64,000 bases of DNA. Source: Xylanimonas ulmi. Its GTDB lineage: Bacteria > Actinomycetota > Actinomycetes > Actinomycetales > Cellulomonadaceae. Positions 7,548 through 15,483 of the stretch are shown in pieces. The notes beneath the pieces are model-generated. The model had not been told where the DNA came from, made no database searches, and worked only from the letters and a program-made list of their open reading frames with translations. The stretch is from NCBI RefSeq assembly GCF_004216535.1, contig NZ_SGWX01000001.1, forward strand, positions 124,001 to 188,000, written 5' to 3'. Position 1 is the stretch's first letter, and every line of letters begins with the position of its first letter. The position numbers were made by a program, and so were the translations under genes.

Positions 7548-8723
7548 ATGACCCTCACCACCACGGACCCCGCCTCCGCCGGCCCGCACGTCGTCGTCGC
7601 CCCCGACTCCTTCAAGGGGTCGCTCGACGCGATCGAGGTGGCCGAGGCCATCGCCGCGGGCGTGCTCGCCGCCGTCCCGACGGCCCGGGTCACGCGCCTG
7701 CCGATGGCCGACGGCGGTGAGGGGTCGCTCGCGGCGCTCGCCGCGGCGTGGCGGGTGCCGCAGCACGAGCTCGACACGGTCGACGCCCTGGGGCGCCCGA
7801 CCACGGCGCGTTGGGCGACCTCGCCGGACGGGCGCACCGGCGTCGTCGAGCTCGCCTCGGCGTCCGGGCTGCCCGCCGTCGCCGACGCCGAGCCGCAGCC
7901 GCTGCACGCCCACACGCGCGGCACGGGTGAGGTCGCCGCGGCGGTGCTCTCGGCGGGCGTCGAGGAGGTGCTGGTGTGCCTGGGCGGCTCGGCGTCGACC
8001 GACGGCGGCGCCGGGGTGCTCGCCGGGCTGGGTGCGCGCATGCTCGACGCCGACGGCGTCGAGGTGCCCGACGGCGGGCAGGGCCTGGCGCGCGTGGCCT
8101 CGCTCGACCTGACGGGCCTGCACCCGCGGGCGCGTCAGGTGCGCTGGCGGCTCGCCGTCGACGTCACGAGCTCGTTGACCGGTGAGCACGGCGCCGCGGC
8201 GGTTTACGGGCCGCAGAAGGGCGCCGGGCCGGGCGACGTCGCGTTCCTCGACGAGGCCCTTGCGCGCTGGGCGGGCGTGCTCGAACGCGAGACGGGGCGC
8301 GCGGTGCGCTCGCTGCCGGGCGCGGGAGCCGCGGGCGGCGTGCCCGCAGCGCTCGTCGCCGTGTTCGGCGCGGCCGTCGAGCGCGGGGCCGACCTGGTCG
8401 CCGAGGCCGTCGGGCTGCCCGCGGCGCTCGCGGACGCCGACCTGGTCATCACGGGCGAGGGGTCGTTCGACTCGCAGTCCTCGCGCGGCAAGGCGCCCGA
8501 CGGCGTCGCGCGCGCCGCGGCGGCCTCGCCCGCCCACCCGCCGGTGGTCGTCATCGCCGGGCAGGTGTTGATGCCCGCGGCGCAGTCGCGCGCCTCCGGC
8601 ATCCGGGCCGCGTTCTCGATCGCGAACGGGCCGCTCGGGCTCGACGAGCTCGTGGCGCACACGGCGCAGCGGCTGACCGAGACGGCGGCGCACGTCGCCG
8701 CGCTGGCGCTCGGCGAGGGCTGA
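7548..8723 (+). CDS. Glycerate kinase (GlxK/GarK family)
   Basis: The 391-aa kinase phosphorylates D-glycerate (2-phosphoglycerate in the best-studied members), feeding glycolate, glyoxylate or glucarate breakdown into glycolysis. Conserved markers are APDSFKGSL near the N terminus, MADGGEGSLAAL, the GGSASTDGGAGVL nucleotide loop and ITGEGSFDSQSSRGKAP. Length equals the family norm (about 380). No other glyoxylate or sugar-acid genes flank it, so the pathway that supplies glycerate is not visible. Its own promoter appears leaderless. Confidence 0.92.
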   Translation: MTLTTTDPASAGPHVVVAPDSFKGSLDAIEVAEAIAAGVLAAVPTARVTRLPMADGGEGSLAALAAAWRVPQHELDTVDALGRPTTARWATSPDGRTGVVELASASGLPAVADAEPQPLHAHTRGTGEVAAAVLSAGVEEVLVCLGGSASTDGGAGVLAGLGARMLDADGVEVPDGGQGLARVASLDLTGLHPRARQVRWRLAVDVTSSLTGEHGAAAVYGPQKGAGPGDVAFLDEALARWAGVLERETGRAVRSLPGAGAAGGVPAALVAVFGAAVERGADLVAEAVGLPAALADADLVITGEGSFDSQSSRGKAPDGVARAAAASPAHPPVVVIAGQVLMPAAQSRASGIRAAFSIANGPLGLDELVAHTAQRLTETAAHVAALALGEG

Positions 8724-8882
8724 GCGGCGCTCGCGGCGCCCCGTGCGACCTGCGCCGTCTTGACTGGCGGGCGCCCGAGGCAGAGGTCTGACCACGCTGG
8801 AATACTGGCGGCGCAAGCGCTGTTCTTCACAAGTCGCCTGCCGACGAGCCTGTCGGCGCGCAGCGCATGGCAGGAGGTTCAC

Positions 8883-9290
8883 ATGACCCGCCGCAATACG
8901 AGCCGCGTGGAGTTCGAGGAGTACGGGCGCACGGTGGTCTACCGGCGTCACCGCAATGGCGGAGGGCTCGTGTCGCCGAACGCCTCGGTCGACGCCACGG
9001 CGTTCGTCGCGAGCGACGCGTGGATCGAGGACGGCGCCCGGGTGGGCGCGCGGACGACGGTGGGCGCGGGCAGCTGGGTCGACGTGGACGCGGACGTCGG
9101 CGACGGCGTCGTCATCGGGCCCAACGTGCACGTGGGCCAGCGCGCCGAGGTCGGCGACGAGGTGCACCTGGGCAAGGGCGTGCGCCTCGGCGCCGACGTG
9201 CGCGTTGCGGCGCGCACGCGTCTGCCGGAGGACTTTGTGGTCGCGCCGGGCGAGGTCGTGCACCGCACCCGCTGGGGCGTCGCCGCCTGA
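8883..9290 (+). CDS. Left-handed beta-helix (hexapeptide repeat) protein
   Basis: The 135-aa product has about 35 N-terminal residues, then hexapeptide turns typical of LbH acyltransferases and gamma carbonic anhydrases (ASVDATAFVASDAWIEDGAR, VGDGVVIGPNVHVGQRAEVG), ending VAPGEVVHRTRWGVAA. No catalytic histidine of a sugar acetyltransferase is evident, and it is shorter than most enzymes of that fold, so the substrate is unknown and it may be structural. The ATG is preceded by CAGGAGG at a good distance. It lies alone between glycerate kinase and hemH. Confidence 0.75.
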   Translation: MTRRNTSRVEFEEYGRTVVYRRHRNGGGLVSPNASVDATAFVASDAWIEDGARVGARTTVGAGSWVDVDADVGDGVVIGPNVHVGQRAEVGDEVHLGKGVRLGADVRVAARTRLPEDFVVAPGEVVHRTRWGVAA

Positions 9291-9398
9291 CGCGACGCCC
9301 GCGCCGCGGGCCGAGCCCCACCCCGTAGTGACACGCCGTCTGGACAACGTCACGTCGGGCGGGCCGCCTGACGGTCCGAACCCCAGGGCGGCGGTGGA

Positions 9399-10556
9399 AT
9401 GATGCCTACCATGCCGACTGAGACCGCGGCGCTTGACGCGCGCCCTTACGACGCCCTGATGCTCTACTCCTTCGGCGGGCCCGACAAGCCCGAGGACGTC
9501 GTCCCGTTCCTGCGCAACGTGACCGCCGGCAAGGGAATCCCCGACTCACGGCTCGAGGCCGTGGGCGAGCACTACTACGGGTTCGGCGGCAAGAGCCCCA
9601 TCAACGAGCAGAACCTCGCGCTCAAGGCCGCGCTGGAGAAGGAGATCGCCGAGCGCGGACTCGACCTTCCCGTGGTGTGGGGCAACCGCAACTGGGCGCC
9701 CTACACGACCGACGCGGTCGACGAGCTCGAGGCGATGGGCGCCACGCGCGCCGTGACCCTGGTGACCAGCGCGTACTCCTCCTACAGCGGCTGCCGCCAG
9801 TACCGCGAGGACCTGGCGACCGTGCTCGACCAGCGCGGCCAACTCGGCCCGGAGGGCTCGACGGGAGTGCGGTTCGACAAGATCCGCTCCTACTTCAACA
9901 CCCCCGGCTACGTGCAGGGCAACGCCGACGCCGTCGTCGAGGCCTACGCGACGCTCGCCGCGCAGGGCGGCGACCCGGCCGCGGCCCGGCTCCTGTTCGT
10001 CACGCACTCCATCCCGGCGACCATGGACGCCGCGTCCGGCGTCGGTCACGCAACCTACCGTGAGCAGCACCTCGACATCGCCGCGCTCGTGGCGGCGCAG
10101 GCGGGCGAGCGACTGGGCCACGCCGTCGAGTGGGAGCTCGCCTACTGCTCGCGCTCGGGCCCGCCGCACCAGCCGTGGCTTGAGCCCGACGTCAACGACC
10201 GCCTCGGCGAGTTCGCCCAGGCCGGGGTGCGCGACGTCGTGATCTCCCCGATCGGGTTCGTCTCCGACCACATGGAGGTCGCCTACGACCTCGACACCGA
10301 GGCGCTGGCCACGGCCCGCGAGCACGGCATGGTCGCCGTGCGCGCCGGGACCGTCGGCACGCGTGAGGTGTTCGTGAGGCAGCTCGTCGACCTCGTGCTC
10401 GAGCGCGCCGCGCTCGCGCGTGGCGAGGACGTCGAGCAGGCCGTGGTGGGGTCGCTCCCCGCCTTCCCATCCGTCACGCCGAATGACTGCTGTCTGCGCG
10501 TTCACGAGCAGCCCAGCGGCATCCCGGCCCTGTGCAGTGAGGACATGCACCGATGA
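9399..10556 (+). CDS. hemH: Coproporphyrin III ferrochelatase
   Basis: The 385-aa enzyme inserts Fe(II) into coproporphyrin III (the actinobacterial route) to give coproheme. Catalytic H203 lies in [13 protein letters not shown] and the conserved acid E293 in [11 protein letters not shown]. Cys132 (SGCRQYRED) and Cys364, Cys365 and Cys379 in the C-terminal extension are placed like the four ligands of the [2Fe-2S] cluster in actinobacterial ferrochelatases, so this one is probably an iron-sulfur form. ATG at 9399 is used; a second ATG (9402) and one at 9411 are close. The stop overlaps chdC by ATGA, pairing the two last enzymes of the pathway. Confidence 0.93.
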   Translation: MMPTMPTETAALDARPYDALMLYSFGGPDKPEDVVPFLRNVTAGKGIPDSRLEAVGEHYYGFGGKSPINEQNLALKAALEKEIAERGLDLPVVWGNRNWAPYTTDAVDELEAMGATRAVTLVTSAYSSYSGCRQYREDLATVLDQRGQLGPEGSTGVRFDKIRSYFNTPGYVQGNADAVVEAYATLAAQGGDPAAARLLFVTHSIPATMDAASGVGHATYREQHLDIAALVAAQAGERLGHAVEWELAYCSRSGPPHQPWLEPDVNDRLGEFAQAGVRDVVISPIGFVSDHMEVAYDLDTEALATAREHGMVAVRAGTVGTREVFVRQLVDLVLERAALARGEDVEQAVVGSLPAFPSVTPNDCCLRVHEQPSGIPALCSEDMHR

Positions 10557-11317
10557 GCGAGTCTCACCACCACGCCGACACCGGCGACGCCGTCGACACC
10601 ACCGCCATCAACGAGACCATCCGCTACGCCATCATCGCGACCTTCGCGACGACGCAGCCGCTGCCCGCCGACGACGACGAGCGCGCCGCGCTGGTCCGCG
10701 CCGCCGAGGACGCGCTGTGGGCTGGCCAGCCCGAGTCCGCGCGCGACGCGGCCCGCGCGAGCGGCGACGTCGTCGTGCGCGGCGTGTACGACGTCGCCGG
10801 CCTGCGCGCCGACGCCGACCTCATGGTCTGGGCGCACGGCCCCTCGGTCGAGTCCGTGCAGGGCGTGTTCCACCGGCTGCGCGCGTCCGACCTGGGCGCC
10901 GCGCTCGAGCCCGTCTGGTCGGTCGTGGCGCTGCACCGCGCCGCCGAGTTCAACAAGGGCCACGTGCCGGCGTTCCTCGCGGGCGAGCAGCCGCGCGGGT
11001 ACCTGTGCGTCTACCCGTTCGTGCGCTCGTACGACTGGTACCTGCTACCCGACGACGAGCGCCGCGCCATGCTGCGCGACCACGGCATGGCCGCGGCCGG
11101 GTACGCCGACGTGCGCGCCAACACCATGAGCACGTTCGCGCTGTCGGACTACGAGTGGCTGCTCGCGTTCGAGGCCGACGAGCTGCACCGCATCGTCGAC
11201 CTCATGCGCGATCTGCGCGCCACCGAGGCGCGCCGGCACGTGCGCGAGGAGGTCCCGTTCTTCACGGGCCCGCGCGTCACGCTCGCCGACTGGGCCGCGT
11301 CCCAACCCCGCGCCTGA
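10553..11317 (+). CDS. chdC: Coproheme decarboxylase (ChdC/HemQ, chlorite-dismutase fold)
   Basis: The 254-aa protein oxidatively removes two propionate carboxyls from coproheme with H2O2 to yield heme b, the last step of the coproporphyrin-dependent pathway. Family signatures are [40 protein letters not shown] (holding the tyrosine that serves as redox residue in actinobacterial ChdC) and the end [16 protein letters not shown]. It is coupled to hemH by a 4-bp overlap. The first 15 residues are His/Asp-rich and outside the domain. The 3' end is followed at once by a cluster of palindromic repeats. Confidence 0.93.
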   Translation: MSESHHHADTGDAVDTTAINETIRYAIIATFATTQPLPADDDERAALVRAAEDALWAGQPESARDAARASGDVVVRGVYDVAGLRADADLMVWAHGPSVESVQGVFHRLRASDLGAALEPVWSVVALHRAAEFNKGHVPAFLAGEQPRGYLCVYPFVRSYDWYLLPDDERRAMLRDHGMAAAGYADVRANTMSTFALSDYEWLLAFEADELHRIVDLMRDLRATEARRHVREEVPFFTGPRVTLADWAASQPRA

Positions 11318-11332
11318 CCGCCGCGCCCGCCC

Positions 11333-11494
11333 GGTGGTTGAGCCTGTCGAAACCACGCCGCCGCGCCCGCCCGGTGGTTGAGCCTGTCGAAACCACCCCA
11401 GTCATGACGCGTGGTTTCGACGGGCTCAACCAGCGGGGTGGGCGGTTTCGACGGGCTCAACCAGCGGGGTGGGCGGTTTCGACGGGCTCAACCG
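11333..11494. repeat. Cluster of five copies of a palindromic intergenic repeat
   Basis: Two copies read GGTTGAGCCTGTCGAAACC (within 11333-11356 and 11373-11396) and three the opposite way with one base change, GGTTTCGACGGGCTCAACC (11411-11432, 11442-11463, 11473-11494). Arms GTGGTT/AACCAC flank an 11-nt centre. The array lies between the convergent chdC and methyltransferase genes, and the last copy contains the methyltransferase stop codon (11488-11490). Confidence 0.9.
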
Positions 11495-12405
11495 GCGGGG
11501 GCGCGCGTCGCGACGACGACCATCGCGGCCGTCTCGTCGTCCTCATGGACCTGGGCGCGCAGCCCGGCCTGCGCCAACAGCGCCCGCGCCGCGGTGAGCT
11601 GCCGCCCGTCTCCGAGCTCGAACAGCAGGGCCCCGTCGTGTGCGAGCCACGTGGGCGCCGCGGCGATCACCCGTCGCAGCACCGCCAGGCCGTCGGCCCC
11701 GCCGTCGAGCGCGCGCACGGGCTCGTGCTCGCGCGCCTCGGGCGGCAGCAGCGCGATGGCGGCCGTCGGCACATAGGGGGCGTGGCACAGCAGCAGGTCG
11801 ACGCGCCCGCGCAGCGTGGGTGGCAGCGGCGCGTCCAGGTCGCCCGTGTGGACGGCGGCGCCGAGGTCCGCGAGGTTGCGCGCCGCGCACGCGCTCGCGG
11901 CCGGGTCGACGTCGGCCGCATGGAGAGTGACGGCGCGTCCGGCCTCGCGTAGCGCGATCGTCACCGCGCCGCCCAGCGCGCCGACGCCGCAGCACAGGTC
12001 GACCACGGTGACCGTCGCGTCGCCCGGTCCGCCATCGCCCGGTCCGCCATCGCCCGGTCCGCCATCGCCCCATCCGGGATCGACCCGTGCGTCGCCGCCG
12101 TCGTCGTGCCGCACCACCCGCACCGCCGCCTCGACCAACAACTCCGAGCGCTGCCGCGGCACGAACACCCCCGGCGCGACGGCCCAGCGCCGCCCGGCGA
12201 ACGCGACCCAGCCGAGCACGTGCTCCAGCGGCTCACCCGCCACGCGCCGCGCGACCAGGCGTTCGAGTCGGGCGTCCGCGTCGGGGCCTGCCGCCTCGCG
12301 CAACAGCGCGGCCTCCTCCTCGGCGAACACGCAGCCCGCCGCGCGCAGACGCGCCACGAGCGGGTCTGGCACGAGCGGGTCCGGCGAGGGCGGTGCGCTG
12401 GCCAC
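11488..12405 (-). CDS. PrmC/HemK-related methyltransferase with altered NPPY motif
   Basis: The 305-aa product has an N-terminal helical region (LERLVARRVAGEPLEHVLGW, as in PrmC) and a SAM-binding Rossmann domain (VTVVDLCCGVGALGGAV). It resembles the PrmC-related putative glutamine N5-methyltransferases of actinobacteria. Where PrmC has the catalytic NPPY and relatives have NAPY, this protein reads CHAPYVPT, so the asparagine that holds the target amide is replaced by histidine. Activity on release factors is therefore doubtful. A GDGGP-type repeat lies between the two domains. The stop codon comes from a palindromic repeat copy. ATG at 12405 begins close to the first conserved residues. Confidence 0.78.
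   Translation of the reverse strand: MASAPPSPDPLVPDPLVARLRAAGCVFAEEEAALLREAAGPDADARLERLVARRVAGEPLEHVLGWVAFAGRRWAVAPGVFVPRQRSELLVEAAVRVVRHDDGGDARVDPGWGDGGPGDGGPGDGGPGDATVTVVDLCCGVGALGGAVTIALREAGRAVTLHAADVDPAASACAARNLADLGAAVHTGDLDAPLPPTLRGRVDLLLCHAPYVPTAAIALLPPEAREHEPVRALDGGADGLAVLRRVIAAAPTWLAHDGALLFELGDGRQLTAARALLAQAGLRAQVHEDDETAAMVVVATRAPAG
12021..12080. repeat. 15-bp tandem repeat inside the PrmC-related gene
   Basis: CGCCCGGTCCGCCAT is repeated at 12021-12035, 12036-12050 and 12051-12065, with a degenerate fourth unit at 12066-12080. Read on the minus strand it encodes repeated MADRA or GDGGP-like pentapeptides in frame, so unit gain or loss would keep the reading frame. Confidence 0.85.
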
Positions 12406-12419
12406 CCGGCGATGGTAGG

Positions 12420-13685
12420 TCAGGGGTACAGGCCGCGGGTCTTGTGCGCCTCGGCGACGCGCTTCACACCGATCGCCAGCGCGGCGTCGCGCAGCGACAG
12501 GCCCTCACGCCGCGCGAGGTCGGCCACGGCGGAGTACGCCGCGACCATGCGGTGCTCCAGCCGCTCCGCGATCTCCCGCTCGGTCCACCAGTACGTCTGA
12601 TTGGCCTGGACCCACTCGAAGTAGGAGACGACGACGCCGCCCGCGTTGGCCAGCACGTCGGGCACCACCGTCACGCCGTTCTTGGCGAGCACCTCGTCGC
12701 CCTCGGTCGTGGTGGGGCCGTTGGCGCCCTCGACCACGAACCGCGCGCGCACGTCGTGCGCCGTCACCTCGTCGATGACCCCCTGGGTCGCGGCGGGCAC
12801 CAGCACGTCGACGTCCAGGGCCAGCAGCTCGTCGTTGGTGAGCGCGTCGGCGTTGTCGAAGCCCACAACCGTCCCGGTCGCCGCGACGTGCTCGGTCAGC
12901 CGGCCGACGTCGAGGCCGTCGTCGGCGCGCACGGCGCCGTCGACGTCGGACACGGCGACGACGCGCGCTCCGGCCCGCGCGAAGATCTGCGCGGCGTGCG
13001 AGCCGACCTTGCCGAAGCCTTGGACCGCGATGGTGCGGCCGTCCAGCGGCTCGCCTGCGGTGCGCAGCGCCGACTCGGTGACGTGGACGACGCCGGCGCT
13101 GGTCGCGGTGCTGCGGCCCAGCGACCCGCCGACGGCGATGGGCTTGCCGGTGACGATCGCGGGGATGGTGTGGCCCTGATTGACCGAGTAGGTGTCCATG
13201 ACCCAGGCCATGGTCTGCTCGTCGGTGCCCATGTCGGGGGCCATGATGTCGGTGTCCGGGCCGATCATCGGCATGATCTCGGAGGTGTAGCGCCGCGTGA
13301 CGCGCTCGAGCTCCGAGGCCGAGTGCTCGCGCGGGTCGATCGCGACACCGCCCTTCGCGCCGCCGAACGGCAGGTCGACGACGGCGCACTTCCACGTCAT
13401 CCACATCGCCAGCGCGCGCACCTCGTCGATGTCGACGGAGGGGTGGTAGCGCAGGCCGCCCTTGCCGGGCCCGCGCGAGACGTTGTGCTGCACGCGGAAG
13501 CCGTGGAACAGGCGGATCTCGCCCGAGTCCATGCGCAGCGGGACCGAGACGTGCACCTCGCGTCGCGGCGTGGCGAGGTTGGCGTGCAGGCCGTCGTCGT
13601 ACCCGAGATGGCGCACGGCGGCGGCGAGCTGCGCTTGGGCGGTGGCGAGTGGGGACTGGGTGTGTGGCTCGGACGGCGTCGTCAC
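12420..13685 (-). CDS. gdhA: Glutamate dehydrogenase (Glu/Leu/Phe/Val dehydrogenase family)
   Basis: The 421-aa enzyme interconverts glutamate and 2-oxoglutarate plus ammonia with NAD(P). Substrate-binding K75 lies in GPGKGGLRYHP, K99 in MWMTWKC, and catalytic K111 in PFGGAKGG; the Rossmann loop is IAVQGFGKVGSHAA. The GTG start was chosen over an ATG six codons upstream because those codons (GCT, AGT, TTG) are unlike the gene's usage, and TAGTTT lies 7 nt before the GTG, giving a leaderless promoter. The length suits the hexameric class of about 420 residues. putA nearby also makes glutamate, so this gene may complete proline use as a carbon source. Confidence 0.9.
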   Translation of the reverse strand: MTTPSEPHTQSPLATAQAQLAAAVRHLGYDDGLHANLATPRREVHVSVPLRMDSGEIRLFHGFRVQHNVSRGPGKGGLRYHPSVDIDEVRALAMWMTWKCAVVDLPFGGAKGGVAIDPREHSASELERVTRRYTSEIMPMIGPDTDIMAPDMGTDEQTMAWVMDTYSVNQGHTIPAIVTGKPIAVGGSLGRSTATSAGVVHVTESALRTAGEPLDGRTIAVQGFGKVGSHAAQIFARAGARVVAVSDVDGAVRADDGLDVGRLTEHVAATGTVVGFDNADALTNDELLALDVDVLVPAATQGVIDEVTAHDVRARFVVEGANGPTTTEGDEVLAKNGVTVVPDVLANAGGVVVSYFEWVQANQTYWWTEREIAERLEHRMVAAYSAVADLARREGLSLRDAALAIGVKRVAEAHKTRGLYP

Positions 13686-13692
13686 GCACCCC

Positions 13693-13698
13693 AAACTA
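13693..13698 (-). promoter_or_regulatory. -10 element for leaderless gdhA mRNA
   Basis: TAGTTT (minus strand) is 7 nt before the GTG at 13685. It lies inside the six extra codons of the longer reading, which supports the shorter start. Confidence 0.45.
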
Positions 13699-13745
13699 GC
13701 CATCGCGGGGCCAGTTGGCGACGGCGCCCGTCGTGAAGGGCCCGT

Positions 13746-14581
13746 TCAGTGCCCGAACGAGTCGGAGTCGGTCACGTGCGCCTCGCCGCGGTCCAGCGCG
13801 TCGATCGCCGCGACCTGCGCGGCGCTCAGCGTGAAGTCGAAGATGGCGAGGTTCTCGGCCTGCCGCCGCGGGTCGGCGGACTTGGGGATGGGCACGTAGC
13901 CGTGCTGGGTGTGCCAGCGCAGCACGACCTGGGCGGGCGTGACGCCGTGCTCGCGCGCCGCCGTCACGACCGCGGGCTCGGCCAGCATCGCGGCGGGCTT
14001 GATCGGGCTCCACGACTCGGTCACGGCGCCGTGCGCGGCGTTCGCGGCGACGCTCGCGGTGCGCAGCGCGTACGGGTTGAGGTTGATCTGGTTGACGTCG
14101 GGCGTCACGCCGGTCGCCGCCACGACGCGCTCCAGGTGTGCGGGCTTGAAGTTGGACATGCCGATCGCGCGCACCTTGCCCGCATCGAGCAGCGCGGCCA
14201 GCCCTCCCACGCCTGCGGGTAGGCGCCCTGGTCGGGGTTGGGCCAGTGGATGAGGAACAGGTCCAGGTAGTCGAGGCCCAGGCGGCGCACGCTGTTCTCC
14301 CATGCGGTGCGCACCCCCTCGACGGAGTGCCACTGGCGGTTGAGCTTGGTGGTCACGAAGACGTCCTCGCGCGGCACGCCCGCGTCACGCAGTCCCTGCC
14401 CGACGCCGGCCTCGTTGCGGTAGTTCTCGGCGGTGTCGACCAGGCGGTAACCGGCCTCGACGGCGGTGGCGACCGCGCGGGCCGCCTCGGCGTCGTCCAT
14501 GGGCCAGGTGCCCAGGCCGATCGCGGGCAGCGCCGCGCCGTGGGTGAGCGGGATCGTGGGGATGGTGGTGGGTGCGCTCAT
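13746..14581 (-). pseudogene. Aldo/keto reductase interrupted by a one-base frameshift
   Basis: The first part (from ATG 14581) reads normally through the AKR tetrad D49 (RLVDTAENYRNE), Y54, K79 (VTTKLN) and H112 (LFLIHWPNP) up to AYPQAWEG. The frame then shifts near 14202-14204, and the rest (LAALLDAGKVRAIGMSNF through IPKSADPRRQAENLAIFDF to the stop) continues in another frame. The span of 836 nt is one short of 279 codons, so a single lost G (a GGG run on the coding strand) explains it. Full length would be 278 aa, the family norm, a cytoplasmic NADPH-dependent carbonyl reductase of the AKR5-like type. It may be a true recent mutation or a sequencing error in a homopolymer. Confidence 0.85.
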
Positions 14582-14587
14582 GGCGTC

Positions 14588-14593
14588 AACCTA
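14588..14593 (-). promoter_or_regulatory. -10 element upstream of the aldo/keto reductase
   Basis: TAGGTT on the minus strand lies 6 nt before the ATG at 14581, consistent with a leaderless transcript. Confidence 0.45.
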
Positions 14594-14644
14594 CGTCGTG
14601 GGGCGTGGGCGCCGCGCTCGGCGCCGCCTGGCGCCACGGCGCCG

Positions 14645-15430
14645 TCAGCGCCGGCGCGCCCGACGCCGGAACGACGACGGCGTCTCGCCCGTCAGACGGG
14701 CGAACTGCCGCGAGAACGACGGCTGGTCGTAGAACCCCGCGGCGTGCGCGACCTGGGCGAGCGGAGTCGTCGTCTCCGCCAGCAACCGCGCGGCGCGGTC
14801 GGTGCGCGCGCGCAGCACGAGTTGGCGCGGGGAGATGCCGAACACCCGGCGCACCTGACGGTCGAGCGTGCGCGGCTCGCAGCCGGCCAACGCGGCGAGC
14901 GCCGCGAGGCTCAGCGGCGCCGACGGCGTCGCCTCCAGGTGCGCCGCCACGCCCGCGCTCAGCCGGGACATGGCGTCCATCGTGGCGTCGTCGGCGTCCC
15001 GCGAGCGCAGGTCCTGGGACACCGACACGAGCCCGACGACCTGGCCGTCGTCGCCGCGCACCGAGAGCTTGGAGGTCAGGAACCAGCCCGGCTGGCCACC
15101 CGGCCGGCGGATGAGCTCGAGCTCGCCGCGCAGCGGGCGGCCGGTGCGCAGCACCTCGCCGTCCTGCGCCTCGTAGCGCTCGGCGAGGTCGGGGACGAAC
15201 AGGTCGACGGCGCGGCGCCCGACGACGTCGCGCCGTGAGCGGGCGTGCGCGCGGCGCACGAACACCTCGTTGACCAGCACGTAGCGGCCCGAGGTGTCCT
15301 TGGCGCAGAACATGACCTCCGACAGGTCGTCCATGAGACCGACCATGGCGGGGGAGAGGGCGGTGAGCAGCGCGTCGCCCTCGGGCCACCCCACGGTGTC
15401 CCCGTCTGACTTGTCGGATTCGCGCGCCAT
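14645..15430 (-). CDS. PAS-domain AraC-family regulator, divergent from putA
   Basis: The 261-aa protein has a PAS domain at about 25-130 (LSEVMFCAKDTSGRYVLVNE, VSVSQDLRSRD) followed by an AraC-type double helix-turn-helix (LAALAALAGCEPRTLDRQVR and LAQVAHAAGFYDQPSFSRQF). A sensor domain of this kind may bind a small ligand, and the divergent placement 53 nt from putA suggests it controls proline catabolism. That role is inferred from context only. A GTG nine bases upstream (15439) is an alternative start; neither has a clear Shine-Dalgarno. A TACTGT hexamer lies in the intergenic space. Confidence 0.82.
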   Translation of the reverse strand: MARESDKSDGDTVGWPEGDALLTALSPAMVGLMDDLSEVMFCAKDTSGRYVLVNEVFVRRAHARSRRDVVGRRAVDLFVPDLAERYEAQDGEVLRTGRPLRGELELIRRPGGQPGWFLTSKLSVRGDDGQVVGLVSVSQDLRSRDADDATMDAMSRLSAGVAAHLEATPSAPLSLAALAALAGCEPRTLDRQVRRVFGISPRQLVLRARTDRAARLLAETTTPLAQVAHAAGFYDQPSFSRQFARLTGETPSSFRRRARRR

Positions 15431-15483
15431 GGAGCCCACAACAGTACAAGACGGCCGCCGCGCCGCGGGGGCACGCTGGGGGC

